This document shows positions 1 through 7,247 of a stretch of 64,000 bases of DNA, piece after piece. The notes beneath the pieces are model-generated. The model was not told the DNA's origin. It ran no database searches and saw only the letters and a program-made list of their open reading frames with translations. The DNA is from Salinimicrobium xinjiangense DSM 19287 (lineage in GTDB: Bacteria; Bacteroidota; Bacteroidia; Flavobacteriales; Flavobacteriaceae). The stretch is taken from positions 372,001 through 436,000 of the forward strand of contig NZ_AUIG01000001.1 in NCBI RefSeq assembly GCF_000423585.1. Direction: 5' to 3'. Position 1 is the stretch's first letter; every line of letters starts with the position of its first letter. The translations under genes and the position numbers were made by a program.

Positions 1-1
1 A

Positions 2-868
2 ACGGGAAAAGAACTTACGGCTTCCCTCCTCTTTTCAGATACTGCAAAGCGGGAAATAGCCAGCATCTACAGGTGTGATCTCAGTCTCATCATTTCCCCG
101 GCTGAAATTAAGCTGCTGACAGAAACTTTTGGAGTACCTCAAAATATTCTTTTCTATCTGCCTTTTATGCTTCAGGAAGTTTCCGAAGAAAAAAAGAGCC
201 GACTACTGAAATTTGATGAGCGGAGAGATTTTATCAGCATAGGGAACTTTTTGCATGAACCGAATAAAGATGCTGTCCTGCAACTAAAAAGAGAGATATG
301 GCCGCTGGTAAGAGCAGAAATAAAGGAGGCGAAAATTCACATTTTTGGAGCCTATGTGCCGCAGCATATCCTGGAACTACATCATGAAAAAGAAGGTTTT
401 CTGGTTCACGGGAGAGCGGTTTCGGCAAAAGAAGAGATTGGCAAAGCGCGGATACTTTTAGCTCCAATACGCTTCGGTGCCGGAATAAAAGGAAAGTTTA
501 CAGATGCCATGCAGGTGGGAACGCCTGCAGTTACCACAAATCTTGGTGCAGAAGGCATGGGCGGAGAAAACGAATGGAATGGTGCAATAGCCGATTCTCC
601 CGAAATTTTTGCCGAAGCGGCAGTTGACCTATATAAAAATGAGGAACTTTGGAAAAAGGCACAGGAAAACGGGTATAAAATTTTAGACTCTCATTTTTCA
701 GAAGCTGTGCATAGCGAGAGATTACAAGGGAAACTGCGGGAAATTTCAGAAACTATTGAAGAGCATAGAAATTCCAATTTTACCGGCCTCATGTTGCAAC
801 ACCAGAACCTGAGCAGCACAAAATACTTGTCAAAATACATAGAGGCTAAAAATAAGAATCGCCCGTAA
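2..868 (+). CDS. Glycosyltransferase, group 1 type (5' end outside window)
   Basis: The reading frame is open from the left edge, so the gene begins upstream; 288 residues are visible. It would transfer a sugar from a nucleotide-sugar donor to a glycan or lipid acceptor at the cytoplasmic membrane. The C-terminal half carries the GT-B donor-domain pattern: a stretch around APIRFGAGIKGKF, then DAMQVGTPAVTT, and G-AEG-M, as in group 1/4 transferases of exopolysaccharide or O-antigen loci. The first methionine inside the window (167) lies mid-domain and is not the start. The stop codon sits in the loop of a strong terminator. The acceptor cannot be predicted, and the exact GT family is not certain. 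Confidence 0.75.
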   Translation, partial: TGKELTASLLFSDTAKREIASIYRCDLSLIISPAEIKLLTETFGVPQNILFYLPFMLQEVSEEKKSRLLKFDERRDFISIGNFLHEPNKDAVLQLKREIWPLVRAEIKEAKIHIFGAYVPQHILELHHEKEGFLVHGRAVSAKEEIGKARILLAPIRFGAGIKGKFTDAMQVGTPAVTTNLGAEGMGGENEWNGAIADSPEIFAEAAVDLYKNEELWKKAQENGYKILDSHFSEAVHSERLQGKLREISETIEEHRNSNFTGLMLQHQNLSSTKYLSKYIEAKNKNRP

Positions 869-881
869 AAACGGGCGATTC
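856..881. terminator. Hairpin terminator after glycosyltransferase
   Basis: A perfect 11-bp stem (GAATCGCCCGT / ACGGGCGATTC) closes a 4-nt A loop. The TAA stop of the glycosyltransferase (866-868) straddles stem and loop. No strong T run follows on the plus strand. It separates this gene from the convergent lysC. Confidence 0.7.
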
Positions 882-918
882 CATCCAAACAAATAAACTA
901 ACAACTCGAGTGGAGCAA

Positions 919-2247
919 CTAGGTTACCTTCAATATTTTATCTTCAAAAAGTTTTTGATGTAAAAGCTGCAGCGCCTGTACCTTGTTTTGTGTGTCTACC
1001 AACAGCGAAATATTATTACTACTCCCGCCATAAGAGATCATCCTTACCGGCAGGTCGTTAAGTAGTTCGAACAGTCTAAAAGTTTCATGATCATTGATCA
1101 CACCCTCGCCAACAACACAAATGATACTGTGGTCTGAATCTACGGTAATTTCCCCGTACTCGTCAAGTTCGTAAAGGATCTTATCAAGGTTTCGCGTGTC
1201 GTCAATAGTAAGGGAAATAGCAATTTCTGAAGTCGTGATCATATCGATCGCTGTCTCATGCTTGTCAAAAACATCAAATATTTTTTTCAAAAATCCGTGC
1301 GCCATCAACATACGGTTGGATTTGATCTTGATCGCTGTAATGCCGTCTTTAGCCGAAATAGCTTTAAGTCCGCTGCCGTGGGCTTCTGAAGAAATGCAGG
1401 TGCCGGGAGCCGCAGGTGTAAAAGTGTTTTTCAGGTAAATAGGAATATTTCTATCCTTCACCGGGGAAACGGTTTGAGGGTGTAGAATTTTCGCTCCAAA
1501 ATAAGCGAGCTCGGCTGCTTCTTCAAAACTCAGATGTGTTAGCGCTGTAGTGCTTTCTACAAATCGGGGATCGTTGTTGTGGAATCCGTCAATGTCTGTC
1601 CAAATCTGCACTTCCTTTGCGTTCACAGCCGCACCAATAATTGTAGCGGTATAATCGCTTCCCCCGCGTTTCAAGGTGCTTATGTTCTTGTTGCGATCTA
1701 TTCTGACAAAGCCTTGTGTAACATAAACTTCATTTGTTACTTCTCTTTGTAAAGTGGATTTAAGATGCTTTTGAACAGTTTCTATTTCGGGATTTTCCAC
1801 GTTGGAAACGTGCATGAAATTCTTTGCATCGAGTAAAGTGTTGGATACTCCTTCCTCTTCCAGGAACTGCGAAAAAATAAGACTCAGGAAACTTTCACCA
1901 AAGGTCACTACGGCAGCTTCAGAAACCGCTGTGTTTCCAAGACTTTCCTCCAGCTGTTCGTAAAGCTCAAGGAATTGAGCTTCTGTCATTCTTTTGGTTT
2001 CGCTGGATATAATGAGCTCCTCGATAAGCTGCAGGTGTTTCAGTTTTAATTCCAGCAATAAAGCATCAACTACTTCAGAATTACCTTCATTAACAGCAGA
2101 AAAGATCTCCACCAGTTTATTGGTAACGCCAGACATAGCCGAAACCACAACGATCTTCCTCCCCTTCTGCGCCCGAATTATATTTTTTACATTCCGGATA
2201 CTTTCAGAAGAACCTACAGAAGTACCACCAAATTTTAATACTTTCAT
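919..2247 (-). CDS. lysC: Aspartate kinase (monofunctional, with ACT region)
   Basis: It phosphorylates L-aspartate with ATP, the first step to lysine/diaminopimelate, threonine and methionine. The N-terminus has the kinase signature KVLKFGGTSVG, followed by VVVSAMSGVTNKL, then RGGSDYTATIIGAAVNA and a DGFHNNDPR stretch near the middle. The last third is the ACT-type regulatory region (DMITTSEIAISLTIDD, then SYGGSSNNISLLVD). At about 442 residues it matches monofunctional enzymes and has no fused homoserine dehydrogenase. The ATG at 2247 (MKVLKFGG) is preferred over an in-frame TTG nine bases upstream. It is divergent from the ACT-like gene at 2347. Feedback inhibition by an end product is expected from the family, but the ligand cannot be read here. 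Confidence 0.93.
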   Translation of the reverse strand: MKVLKFGGTSVGSSESIRNVKNIIRAQKGRKIVVVSAMSGVTNKLVEIFSAVNEGNSEVVDALLLELKLKHLQLIEELIISSETKRMTEAQFLELYEQLEESLGNTAVSEAAVVTFGESFLSLIFSQFLEEEGVSNTLLDAKNFMHVSNVENPEIETVQKHLKSTLQREVTNEVYVTQGFVRIDRNKNISTLKRGGSDYTATIIGAAVNAKEVQIWTDIDGFHNNDPRFVESTTALTHLSFEEAAELAYFGAKILHPQTVSPVKDRNIPIYLKNTFTPAAPGTCISSEAHGSGLKAISAKDGITAIKIKSNRMLMAHGFLKKIFDVFDKHETAIDMITTSEIAISLTIDDTRNLDKILYELDEYGEITVDSDHSIICVVGEGVINDHETFRLFELLNDLPVRMISYGGSSNNISLLVDTQNKVQALQLLHQKLFEDKILKVT

Positions 2248-2291
2248 TCTTTTCAAAATCAGACTGCATAATTAATTCATGCTATCTACCA

Positions 2292-2324
2292 TTGAAAATA
2301 AATCCCTCCTTTTTCATATCTTTG
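2292..2324 (+). promoter_or_regulatory. Bacteroidota-type promoter for the ACT-like gene
   Basis: TTG at 2292-2294 and TATCTTTG at 2317-2324 with a 22-nt spacer match the TTG-N17..23-TAnnTTTG consensus. Transcription would start near 2330, giving a short leader to the ATG at 2347. Confidence 0.65.
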
Positions 2325-2346
2325 TACAAATTGTATATTATTTAAC

Positions 2347-2994
2347 ATGAAAACCATAAGTACCTGTGTACATGATATTATAAAGCACCAACCCTTTCTG
2401 GATGATGCCCTGGCCCGGAATATTATTAACTTCAGCTCCCTGGCAGCGGACTTGCAGCCACAGGTTGAAAAAGAGATGAGAAAACCCGTAAAACAGGGTT
2501 CGATCATTATGGCCCTGAGGCGTTATCACCCCAAGAGAAGTAAGTTTTCTGCAAAGGATTTCCGCGAGCTGGGAGATATGATCGTAAGATCTGGGGTTAC
2601 TGAGTATACTTATTTGAATTCGAAAGATATAGTTGCCCGAAAGGCAGAACTGCTTAATGCTATAAAGGACCGTACCGGCATTTTTTTAAACTACTCCAGT
2701 AATTTTCAGGAGAGTAATTTTCTGGTGTCTACTACCCTGCAACCTGTAATTGAGGAGATCTTCAAAAGTGAACAACTGGTGAGTGTCTCAGAAGAGCTCT
2801 CCTCCATAACCATTGCGCTGCCCGAGAAAAACACCAAAACTGTAGGTTTGTATTTTTACATCTTTAAGCTGCTGGCTTATGAAGGTATTCCCGTATATGA
2901 GATAATTTCTACTTCCAATTATTTTACGCTCTTCCTTGAAAAGCAATATGTGAATCAGGCTTTCCAATTGATGAACGAAATCAAATCCAATTAA
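2347..2994 (+). CDS. Predicted ACT-domain regulator of amino-acid metabolism
   Basis: This 215-residue soluble protein is of uncertain function. The N-terminal part (residues 1-70) is helical and basic, with an ALRRYHPKRSK segment that could contact nucleic acid. The C-terminal part (about 150-215) reads like an aspartokinase ACT unit: a beta strand SITIALPE, then VGLYFYIFKLLAYEGIPVYE, then ISTSNYFTLFLEKQYV and a final helix. Divergent placement from lysC suggests a role in sensing an aspartate-family amino acid and regulating kinase or transcription; this is inference. Similar predicted regulators with an ACT domain are known in archaea (COG2150-like). The start follows a good TAnnTTTG promoter. 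Its TAA overlaps the stop of the convergent gene at the palindrome TTAA. Confidence 0.6.
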   Translation: MKTISTCVHDIIKHQPFLDDALARNIINFSSLAADLQPQVEKEMRKPVKQGSIIMALRRYHPKRSKFSAKDFRELGDMIVRSGVTEYTYLNSKDIVARKAELLNAIKDRTGIFLNYSSNFQESNFLVSTTLQPVIEEIFKSEQLVSVSEELSSITIALPEKNTKTVGLYFYIFKLLAYEGIPVYEIISTSNYFTLFLEKQYVNQAFQLMNEIKSN

Positions 2995-3821
2995 TCAACA
3001 TTGTAGATCCACAATTCGTTTTGATGGTTCATTGGTAGATATAATTTATTTTCCTCCTTGAGAAAAAGAATATCTCCCGAGCTTTTTTCTGAAGTCAGGA
3101 CTTCTTCAAGGTTTCCATCCATATCTATGGCATATATCTTTCCGGTAGCCCAGTCTGAAACAAAATATTCTCCATTGGCTTTTGGCTGGATTCCGTCCAT
3201 GTTGCCAATGCCTTCCTTGGATATTCTGCTGATTTGTTTGGTGCTGCGATCAACTTTTAGAATATTTCCATTTTGATCATCACCCCAGGCGGAAACAAGA
3301 ATAAAATCTGGAGTTACAAATAAACCATTTGGTCTTTCCAGATCAGGACTGCTTAACCATTGTTCAATTTCTCCGGCCTCATTCATTTTATAAATGCTAC
3401 TTCCTGCAAGATCTGAAAAGTAGATGTCCCCATTTTCATCCAGTGCAGGATCATTAAGAGATTTTGCACCTTCAACAGGAATTCGTCGCAAAACTTCTCC
3501 TGACATAAGATCAATTTCAATGAGAACTGTAACATCTGTGACATAGAGTAGGTCACCTTTAACCAGTAAGCCTTTTGGATCATTTAAACCGGTGATCCAT
3601 TTGTGCTCCTGCTCTTTCCATTTCCTCGAGATTCGGGAGATAAATCCGTCCCCTTCTGTACGGTCAGCCATATTGGACACATAAAAGTATTCACTTCCTT
3701 CATCGTAAATCACCGATTCGGGATGGCTAAAGCCGGTTAGCTTCACTTCGGGAGTATTGTTAGGTTCTTGCGCCAGTACTGTCATTCCGCAGAAAAACAG
3801 GAGTATAAAAAATGGTTTCAT
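2991..3821 (-). CDS. Exported SMP-30/gluconolactonase-like beta-propeller protein
   Basis: A 276-residue protein with an N-terminal signal peptide (MKPFFILLFFCGMTVLAQ), so periplasmic or secreted. The body shows repeated propeller strands (GFSHPESVIYD, DPALDENGDIYFSDL, RPNGLFVTPDFILVSAWG, EYFVSDWATGKIYAID) with the D-GNIYFSD / PNG pattern of the SMP-30/gluconolactonase/LRE fold. These enzymes hydrolyse lactones or esters with a bound metal, but many members are non-catalytic, so the substrate is unknown. Its stop overlaps that of the convergent gene. A transcription unit of its own is likely. Confidence 0.75.
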   Translation of the reverse strand: MKPFFILLFFCGMTVLAQEPNNTPEVKLTGFSHPESVIYDEGSEYFYVSNMADRTEGDGFISRISRKWKEQEHKWITGLNDPKGLLVKGDLLYVTDVTVLIEIDLMSGEVLRRIPVEGAKSLNDPALDENGDIYFSDLAGSSIYKMNEAGEIEQWLSSPDLERPNGLFVTPDFILVSAWGDDQNGNILKVDRSTKQISRISKEGIGNMDGIQPKANGEYFVSDWATGKIYAIDMDGNLEEVLTSEKSSGDILFLKEENKLYLPMNHQNELWIYNVD

Positions 3822-3945
3822 TTTTTTTATTTTGGAGTGAATAAAATATGTTTTAGTAAGCTTTTATGCAATTAAACTAAATTAATCCTAAAATTGTTAC
3901 TCATAACTATAGTTCCTCTTATTTTTAATAAAAATAAAAATTGCT

Positions 3946-4080
3946 ATGAGAAAGATCATCAGAGCCCTGCTTGCAGGATGGGGTGCTAAGAAATTAGGTG
4001 GAAAGACAGGATGTGGTTGTATTGGAACAATCGTCGTCTTTATAATTTTATGGTGGCTTTTATCCAATCTGGGTATCTGA
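3946..4080 (+). CDS. Small membrane protein, 44 aa
   Basis: The ORF encodes 44 residues: a basic amphipathic start (MRKIIRALLAGWGAKKLGGK), a GCGCIG cysteine pair, then one hydrophobic span (TIVVFIILWWLLSNLG). The order of amphipathic lysine/glycine-rich helix, glycine-cysteine turn and W-rich transmembrane segment resembles short proteins I recall as common in flavobacteria; no function is known to me. It fills the gap between two minus-strand genes and is the only convincing reading of that gap. No clear promoter was found upstream. Confidence 0.55.
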   Translation: MRKIIRALLAGWGAKKLGGKTGCGCIGTIVVFIILWWLLSNLGI

Positions 4081-4092
4081 TGATCTTTACTT

Positions 4093-4725
4093 TTACTGAA
4101 AAAAATATCCAAAACCTATGGTAAACATGATAAGGCCATAGAAATAATGTTCTAAACTCACATTTAGCAAACTTCGCGTTTTGTAGTAATTATAGATAAA
4201 GATCCACCCGGCAAGAAAAGTTGCAATAGGTGCTACCCAATTAGCGTAAATAAAATGGGTAAGTCCAAATATAAAGGCATTACTGAACATCAAAAGGTAC
4301 TTTTCCGGAATCAGCTGTTTATATCTATGAAAATAATATACCCTGTAGATGATCTCCTGTGGAAGTACAGATGCAATTGGGTAGAGGAAAAAGGTGAGCA
4401 CATAGCTGTTAAAATTCTCCACCGGATACATAAAGAACAGGTCCGGATAGATCCACCAGGTAAACCAGATGAGCAGGATAGTAATGATGATCATACGGGT
4501 TATACTCTGTCCTAAATAACTCCTGTCAAATCTCGTAAGGTTGCGCCTGTTAAATCGAGGATCTTTAAACAACAGGATCAAAAAGAATATTGCGATCAGA
4601 AAAAGGGGGACGATCTTCCACCATCCATCCAGAAAATGATTGGCAAAAAAGGGGAAAAAGACGTAAAAAATTATAAACTCCAGAACCAGGTAAGGTGTGG
4701 AATTGTAAATTAATTTAGGGCTCAT
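4093..4725 (-). CDS. CPBP-family intramembrane protease-like protein
   Basis: An integral membrane protein of 210 residues with about six hydrophobic spans. It shows the three CPBP (Abi/Rce1-type) motifs in order: QEIIYRVYYFHR near residue 123, FGLTHFIYANW near 154, and a final helix with NVSLEHYFYG. The usual first motif is EExxxR; here the first glutamate is glutamine, which may weaken or change glutamic-protease activity. Family members cleave or retain prenylated or small peptide substrates in the membrane, sometimes for bacteriocin self-immunity. No bacteriocin gene is visible nearby. Confidence 0.75.
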   Translation of the reverse strand: MSPKLIYNSTPYLVLEFIIFYVFFPFFANHFLDGWWKIVPLFLIAIFFLILLFKDPRFNRRNLTRFDRSYLGQSITRMIIITILLIWFTWWIYPDLFFMYPVENFNSYVLTFFLYPIASVLPQEIIYRVYYFHRYKQLIPEKYLLMFSNAFIFGLTHFIYANWVAPIATFLAGWIFIYNYYKTRSLLNVSLEHYFYGLIMFTIGFGYFFQ

Positions 4726-4794
4726 GTCATGATTTACAGAAATATAAAAATTCTGTCTCAGAAGCTGCTTTCTTCTAACAAAAAAATAAGAAAT

Positions 4795-5562
4795 TTATTC
4801 TGTTTCCAGATTTTCTTCCTCATCTTCAATGTTGTACCGGGCTCTCTTTTGTCTAAGCAGGTCTATAATATTAAACAACACCACACAGAATGCCACCCAT
4901 ATAAGTCCGCCTATAAAACCACCAACAACATCTGAAGGATAGTGAACCCCCAGGTAGATCCTGCTAAGGCCAATAAAGAAAATAAGCGCCGCGAACAGGA
5001 TCGCAAGGAAAAGACGCAGCAACTTGTTCATTTTGATGTGAAAGCTAAGATAAATGAGAAATCCATAATAGGACATGGCGCTCATAGCATGGCCACTGGG
5101 GTAACTTAATGTCTTTACCACTACCATGTGCTCCAGAGTTGGCCTGGCACGGTCAAAAGCTTCTTTTAAAGCAAGATTCACTAAAAAAGATAAAATGACA
5201 ACCCCAATTAGCTGCAGAATGAATTTTTTATTATTTAATCTGAAAAAGAAATAAAGGGCCACAATTATCGTGGCTATAAGGTAAGCGTAAAAATCTCCCA
5301 GATCTGTAACAAACTGGAAGAAGTTGTTCATTTCGGGAGTTCGGAAAGAGGTAACAAAATCTGTCACCCGCTGGTCGAAGTGGTCCACGGTCTCTCCCTG
5401 CACCTCTTCTGTAAGTTCGATGAAAAGGTTGATCCCAATAACGAAAACTAAAAATGATAAAAAGATCAGTAGATAAAATGGAAAATCCGGATGTTCCCTG
5501 GTGACATGTTTTTTATAAAATTCTACAAAATCGTTAATGTACTTTTTAGTTACCTGTACCAT
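4795..5562 (-). CDS. PAP2-superfamily membrane phosphatase
   Basis: A 255-residue multi-pass membrane protein with the complete acid-phosphatase triad: K-x6-RP (KEAFDRARP), PSGH (SYPSGHAMSAMS) and SR-x5-H-x3-D (SRIYLGVHYPSDVVGG). It would dephosphorylate undecaprenyl pyrophosphate, phosphatidic acid or a lipid A phosphate on the outer face of the inner membrane. The C-terminus is acidic (DEEENLETE). It lies 11 bp downstream of the 3D-domain lipoprotein gene on the same strand, so the two are likely co-transcribed, which favours an envelope role. Confidence 0.85.
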   Translation of the reverse strand: MVQVTKKYINDFVEFYKKHVTREHPDFPFYLLIFLSFLVFVIGINLFIELTEEVQGETVDHFDQRVTDFVTSFRTPEMNNFFQFVTDLGDFYAYLIATIIVALYFFFRLNNKKFILQLIGVVILSFLVNLALKEAFDRARPTLEHMVVVKTLSYPSGHAMSAMSYYGFLIYLSFHIKMNKLLRLFLAILFAALIFFIGLSRIYLGVHYPSDVVGGFIGGLIWVAFCVVLFNIIDLLRQKRARYNIEDEEENLETE

Positions 5563-5573
5563 TTTTTAAAATT

Positions 5574-6023
5574 TTAATCGGTGGTAATTTTTTCTGCCGG
5601 AAAAGCTATCTCGACTTTTCTCCTTCCCCACTTGAGTGCCTTAGTTTTATCTTCCCCCATGTAGATATCTATTTTATTACGCCAACGGGGGTGCATTTTA
5701 TCATTCACAATGAAAATACCGTCAAAACCTTCAATTTTCACTGGAGTTTTATAAGTCAAACCCTTTCTAATTAAATCCCTGGAAACAGCAATAGACTGAA
5801 CTTCAGGACTCAAAGTATCTCCCCAGGCCGTAAGCAAAGGGTTTCCTTCCCCCTGCCTTTTCAATGAATTATAGGCTGAAGCAGTTACAGTCATTTTTTC
5901 CCATTCGTCAAAATTAAATTCTTCCTCTGTACTTTCGTTGCAACTACCCATTCCAATTACCAATAGAACCGGAAGTAAAAAAGATTTTAAAATAAGCTTG
6001 ACAGAGACCATAAATACCAACAT
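5574..6023 (-). CDS. 3D-domain (RlpA/MltA-like barrel) lipoprotein
   Basis: A 149-residue lipoprotein: hydrophobic leader ending in the lipobox VIGMGSC, then an acidic linker, then a small barrel with VTASAYNSL near the start, AWGD, and the aspartate-rich end FIVNDKMHPRWRNKIDIYMG. The three-aspartate 3D pattern (T-A-Y ... N-D ... I-D-I-Y) is shared with Bacillus YabE/YocH and MltA cores, which act on or bind peptidoglycan. Starts at 6023 or at the ATG at 6011 are both possible; the second gives a more typical signal peptide. Upstream partner of the PAP2 gene. Confidence 0.75.
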   Translation of the reverse strand: MLVFMVSVKLILKSFLLPVLLVIGMGSCNESTEEEFNFDEWEKMTVTASAYNSLKRQGEGNPLLTAWGDTLSPEVQSIAVSRDLIRKGLTYKTPVKIEGFDGIFIVNDKMHPRWRNKIDIYMGEDKTKALKWGRRKVEIAFPAEKITTD

Positions 6024-6174
6024 AGTAAAAAATTAAGCATTTCACAATAATATGCTTTAGTCTTAACCCTCCTTTAAGAGAGAATTAAAAGTATGAAAGT
6101 AAACTCATTTTTTTATTGATTATTATCTGCTTCTACTCAATTTCACCTTACTTCTTTCACTAAAACTTCAATTC

Positions 6175-6206
6175 TTTGGTTGTCCGTTTTAAAATTGGTA
6201 TTTTTG
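6175..6206 (+). promoter_or_regulatory. Promoter for FKBP-type isomerase
   Basis: TTTG at 6175-6178 and TATTTTTG at 6199-6206, spacer 20 nt, fit the Bacteroidota consensus. The start site would be near 6212, leaving a leader of about 95 nt that is T-rich just before the start codon. Confidence 0.6.
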
Positions 6207-6309
6207 CAACGCGAAATGCGATTTTTCCCAGCACTTTTAAGGTCCTTCCTTTCTATTTCTGTTTGATTTCCATTTCCCAATTTTTTTTTAATTGAAAACT
6301 ATATTTATG

Positions 6310-6738
6310 ATGAGTCAGGTTAAACAAAATGACACAGTAAGAGTACATTACACCGGAAAACTTACCGACGGACAAGTTTTCGACAGTTCTTTGGAAAGAG
6401 AACCTATCGAATTTACTATGGGACAGGGACAGCTTATACCCGGATTTGAGAAAGGCTTGCTGGATATGAAGGTGAATGAAAAGAAAACAATCGAAATCCC
6501 AGCTGATGAAGCTTATGGACAACCTCGTGAAGAGTTGGTCCAGGAAGTGGAAAAGAGTCAGCTACCGGAAGAAATAAAGCCTGAACCAGGAATGGGATTG
6601 GTTTCAAAAAGTCCTGATGGCCGCGAGATGAATCTTGTGGTTAAAGAAGTAAAAGATGATACAATAGTTGTTGATGGAAACCATCCATTGGCAGGAAAAG
6701 ATCTTGTTTTTGATCTAGAGGTTGTGGAGATCAAGTAA
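6310..6738 (+). CDS. FKBP-type peptidyl-prolyl isomerase, SlyD-like
   Basis: A cytosolic prolyl isomerase/chaperone of about 142 residues. The FKBP half appears at once (VHYTGKLTDGQVFDSS), then the inserted-flap region (IPADEAYGQPREE), the closing FKBP strand being near the C-terminus (HPLAGKDLVFDLEVVEI). That order, with NHPLAGK, is typical of SlyD-type proteins with an insert-in-flap chaperone domain. The metal-binding histidine tail of E. coli SlyD is absent. Two adjacent ATGs (6307, 6310) follow a poly-T tract; the second gives MSQVKQND. An upstream TTG is unlikely. A strong terminator follows. Confidence 0.88.
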   Translation: MSQVKQNDTVRVHYTGKLTDGQVFDSSLEREPIEFTMGQGQLIPGFEKGLLDMKVNEKKTIEIPADEAYGQPREELVQEVEKSQLPEEIKPEPGMGLVSKSPDGREMNLVVKEVKDDTIVVDGNHPLAGKDLVFDLEVVEIK

Positions 6739-6755
6739 TTTCTTTCCTTTTATAA

Positions 6756-6789
6756 TAAATAAAGCCTGCAACATTGCAGGCTTTATTTA
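6756..6789. terminator. Bidirectional terminator
   Basis: A 15-bp perfect stem (TAAATAAAGCCTGCA / its complement) with loop ACAT, flanked by A and T runs, lies between the convergent isomerase and ferredoxin genes and can serve both. Confidence 0.9.
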
Positions 6790-6832
6790 TTTTTTAGAAG
6801 TTCTGGATCCAGACTCTTGTTTCCTGATTCTT

Positions 6833-7183
6833 TTACTCGTTGTGCATGAATTTCTGTTTTCCCATTAATTGCTCCTGAGTTTCCTCATTTGCAGGATCGG
6901 GAACACAACAATCCACAGGACATACTGCAGCACATTGAGGTTCATCGTGGAAACCTACACATTCTGTACACTTATCGGGAACTATATAGTAGATCTCATC
7001 ACTTAAAGGTTCATGGGCTTCATTAGCATTGGCTGCTTTCCCGTTTGGAAGAACAATATCTCCACTCAGGTCTGTGCCGTCTGCGTAGCGCCAGTCATCT
7101 GCACCTTCATAAATGGCGGTGTTTGGACATTCCGGTTCACAGGCTCCACAGTTGATGCATTCATCGGTTATTATAATTGCCAT
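6833..7183 (-). CDS. 4Fe-4S dicluster ferredoxin
   Basis: A 116-residue ferredoxin with two cluster sites: [12 protein letters not shown] near residues 9-20 and CTECVGF...[10 protein letters not shown] near 72-93. The insertion between them and the C-terminal tail resemble the Alvin/YfhL-type low-potential ferredoxins. It is an electron carrier in the cytosol; the partner is unknown. It is divergent from the LuxC-like reductase with promoters that face each other (7177-7239), suggesting shared control. Confidence 0.9.
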   Translation of the reverse strand: MAIIITDECINCGACEPECPNTAIYEGADDWRYADGTDLSGDIVLPNGKAANANEAHEPLSDEIYYIVPDKCTECVGFHDEPQCAAVCPVDCCVPDPANEETQEQLMGKQKFMHNE

Positions 7184-7206
7184 AGCTTATTTTTGTTCTA
7201 AATTTG
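7177..7206 (+). promoter_or_regulatory. Promoter for LuxC-like reductase
   Basis: TTG at 7177-7179, 19-nt spacer, TAAATTTG at 7199-7206. The start site would fall near 7212, inside the opposing promoter's -7 element. Confidence 0.65.
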
Positions 7207-7208
7207 CA

Positions 7209-7239
7209 CAAATTTAAAGCCAAATCAGTTCTTAAACAA
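7209..7239 (-). promoter_or_regulatory. Promoter for ferredoxin
   Basis: On the minus strand TTG (plus 7237-7239), 20-nt spacer, TAAATTTG (plus 7209-7216). It lies 2 bp from the plus-strand -7 element, so the two form the near-palindrome TAAATTTGCACAAATTTA. Confidence 0.65.
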
Positions 7240-7247
7240 ATAAGGGA

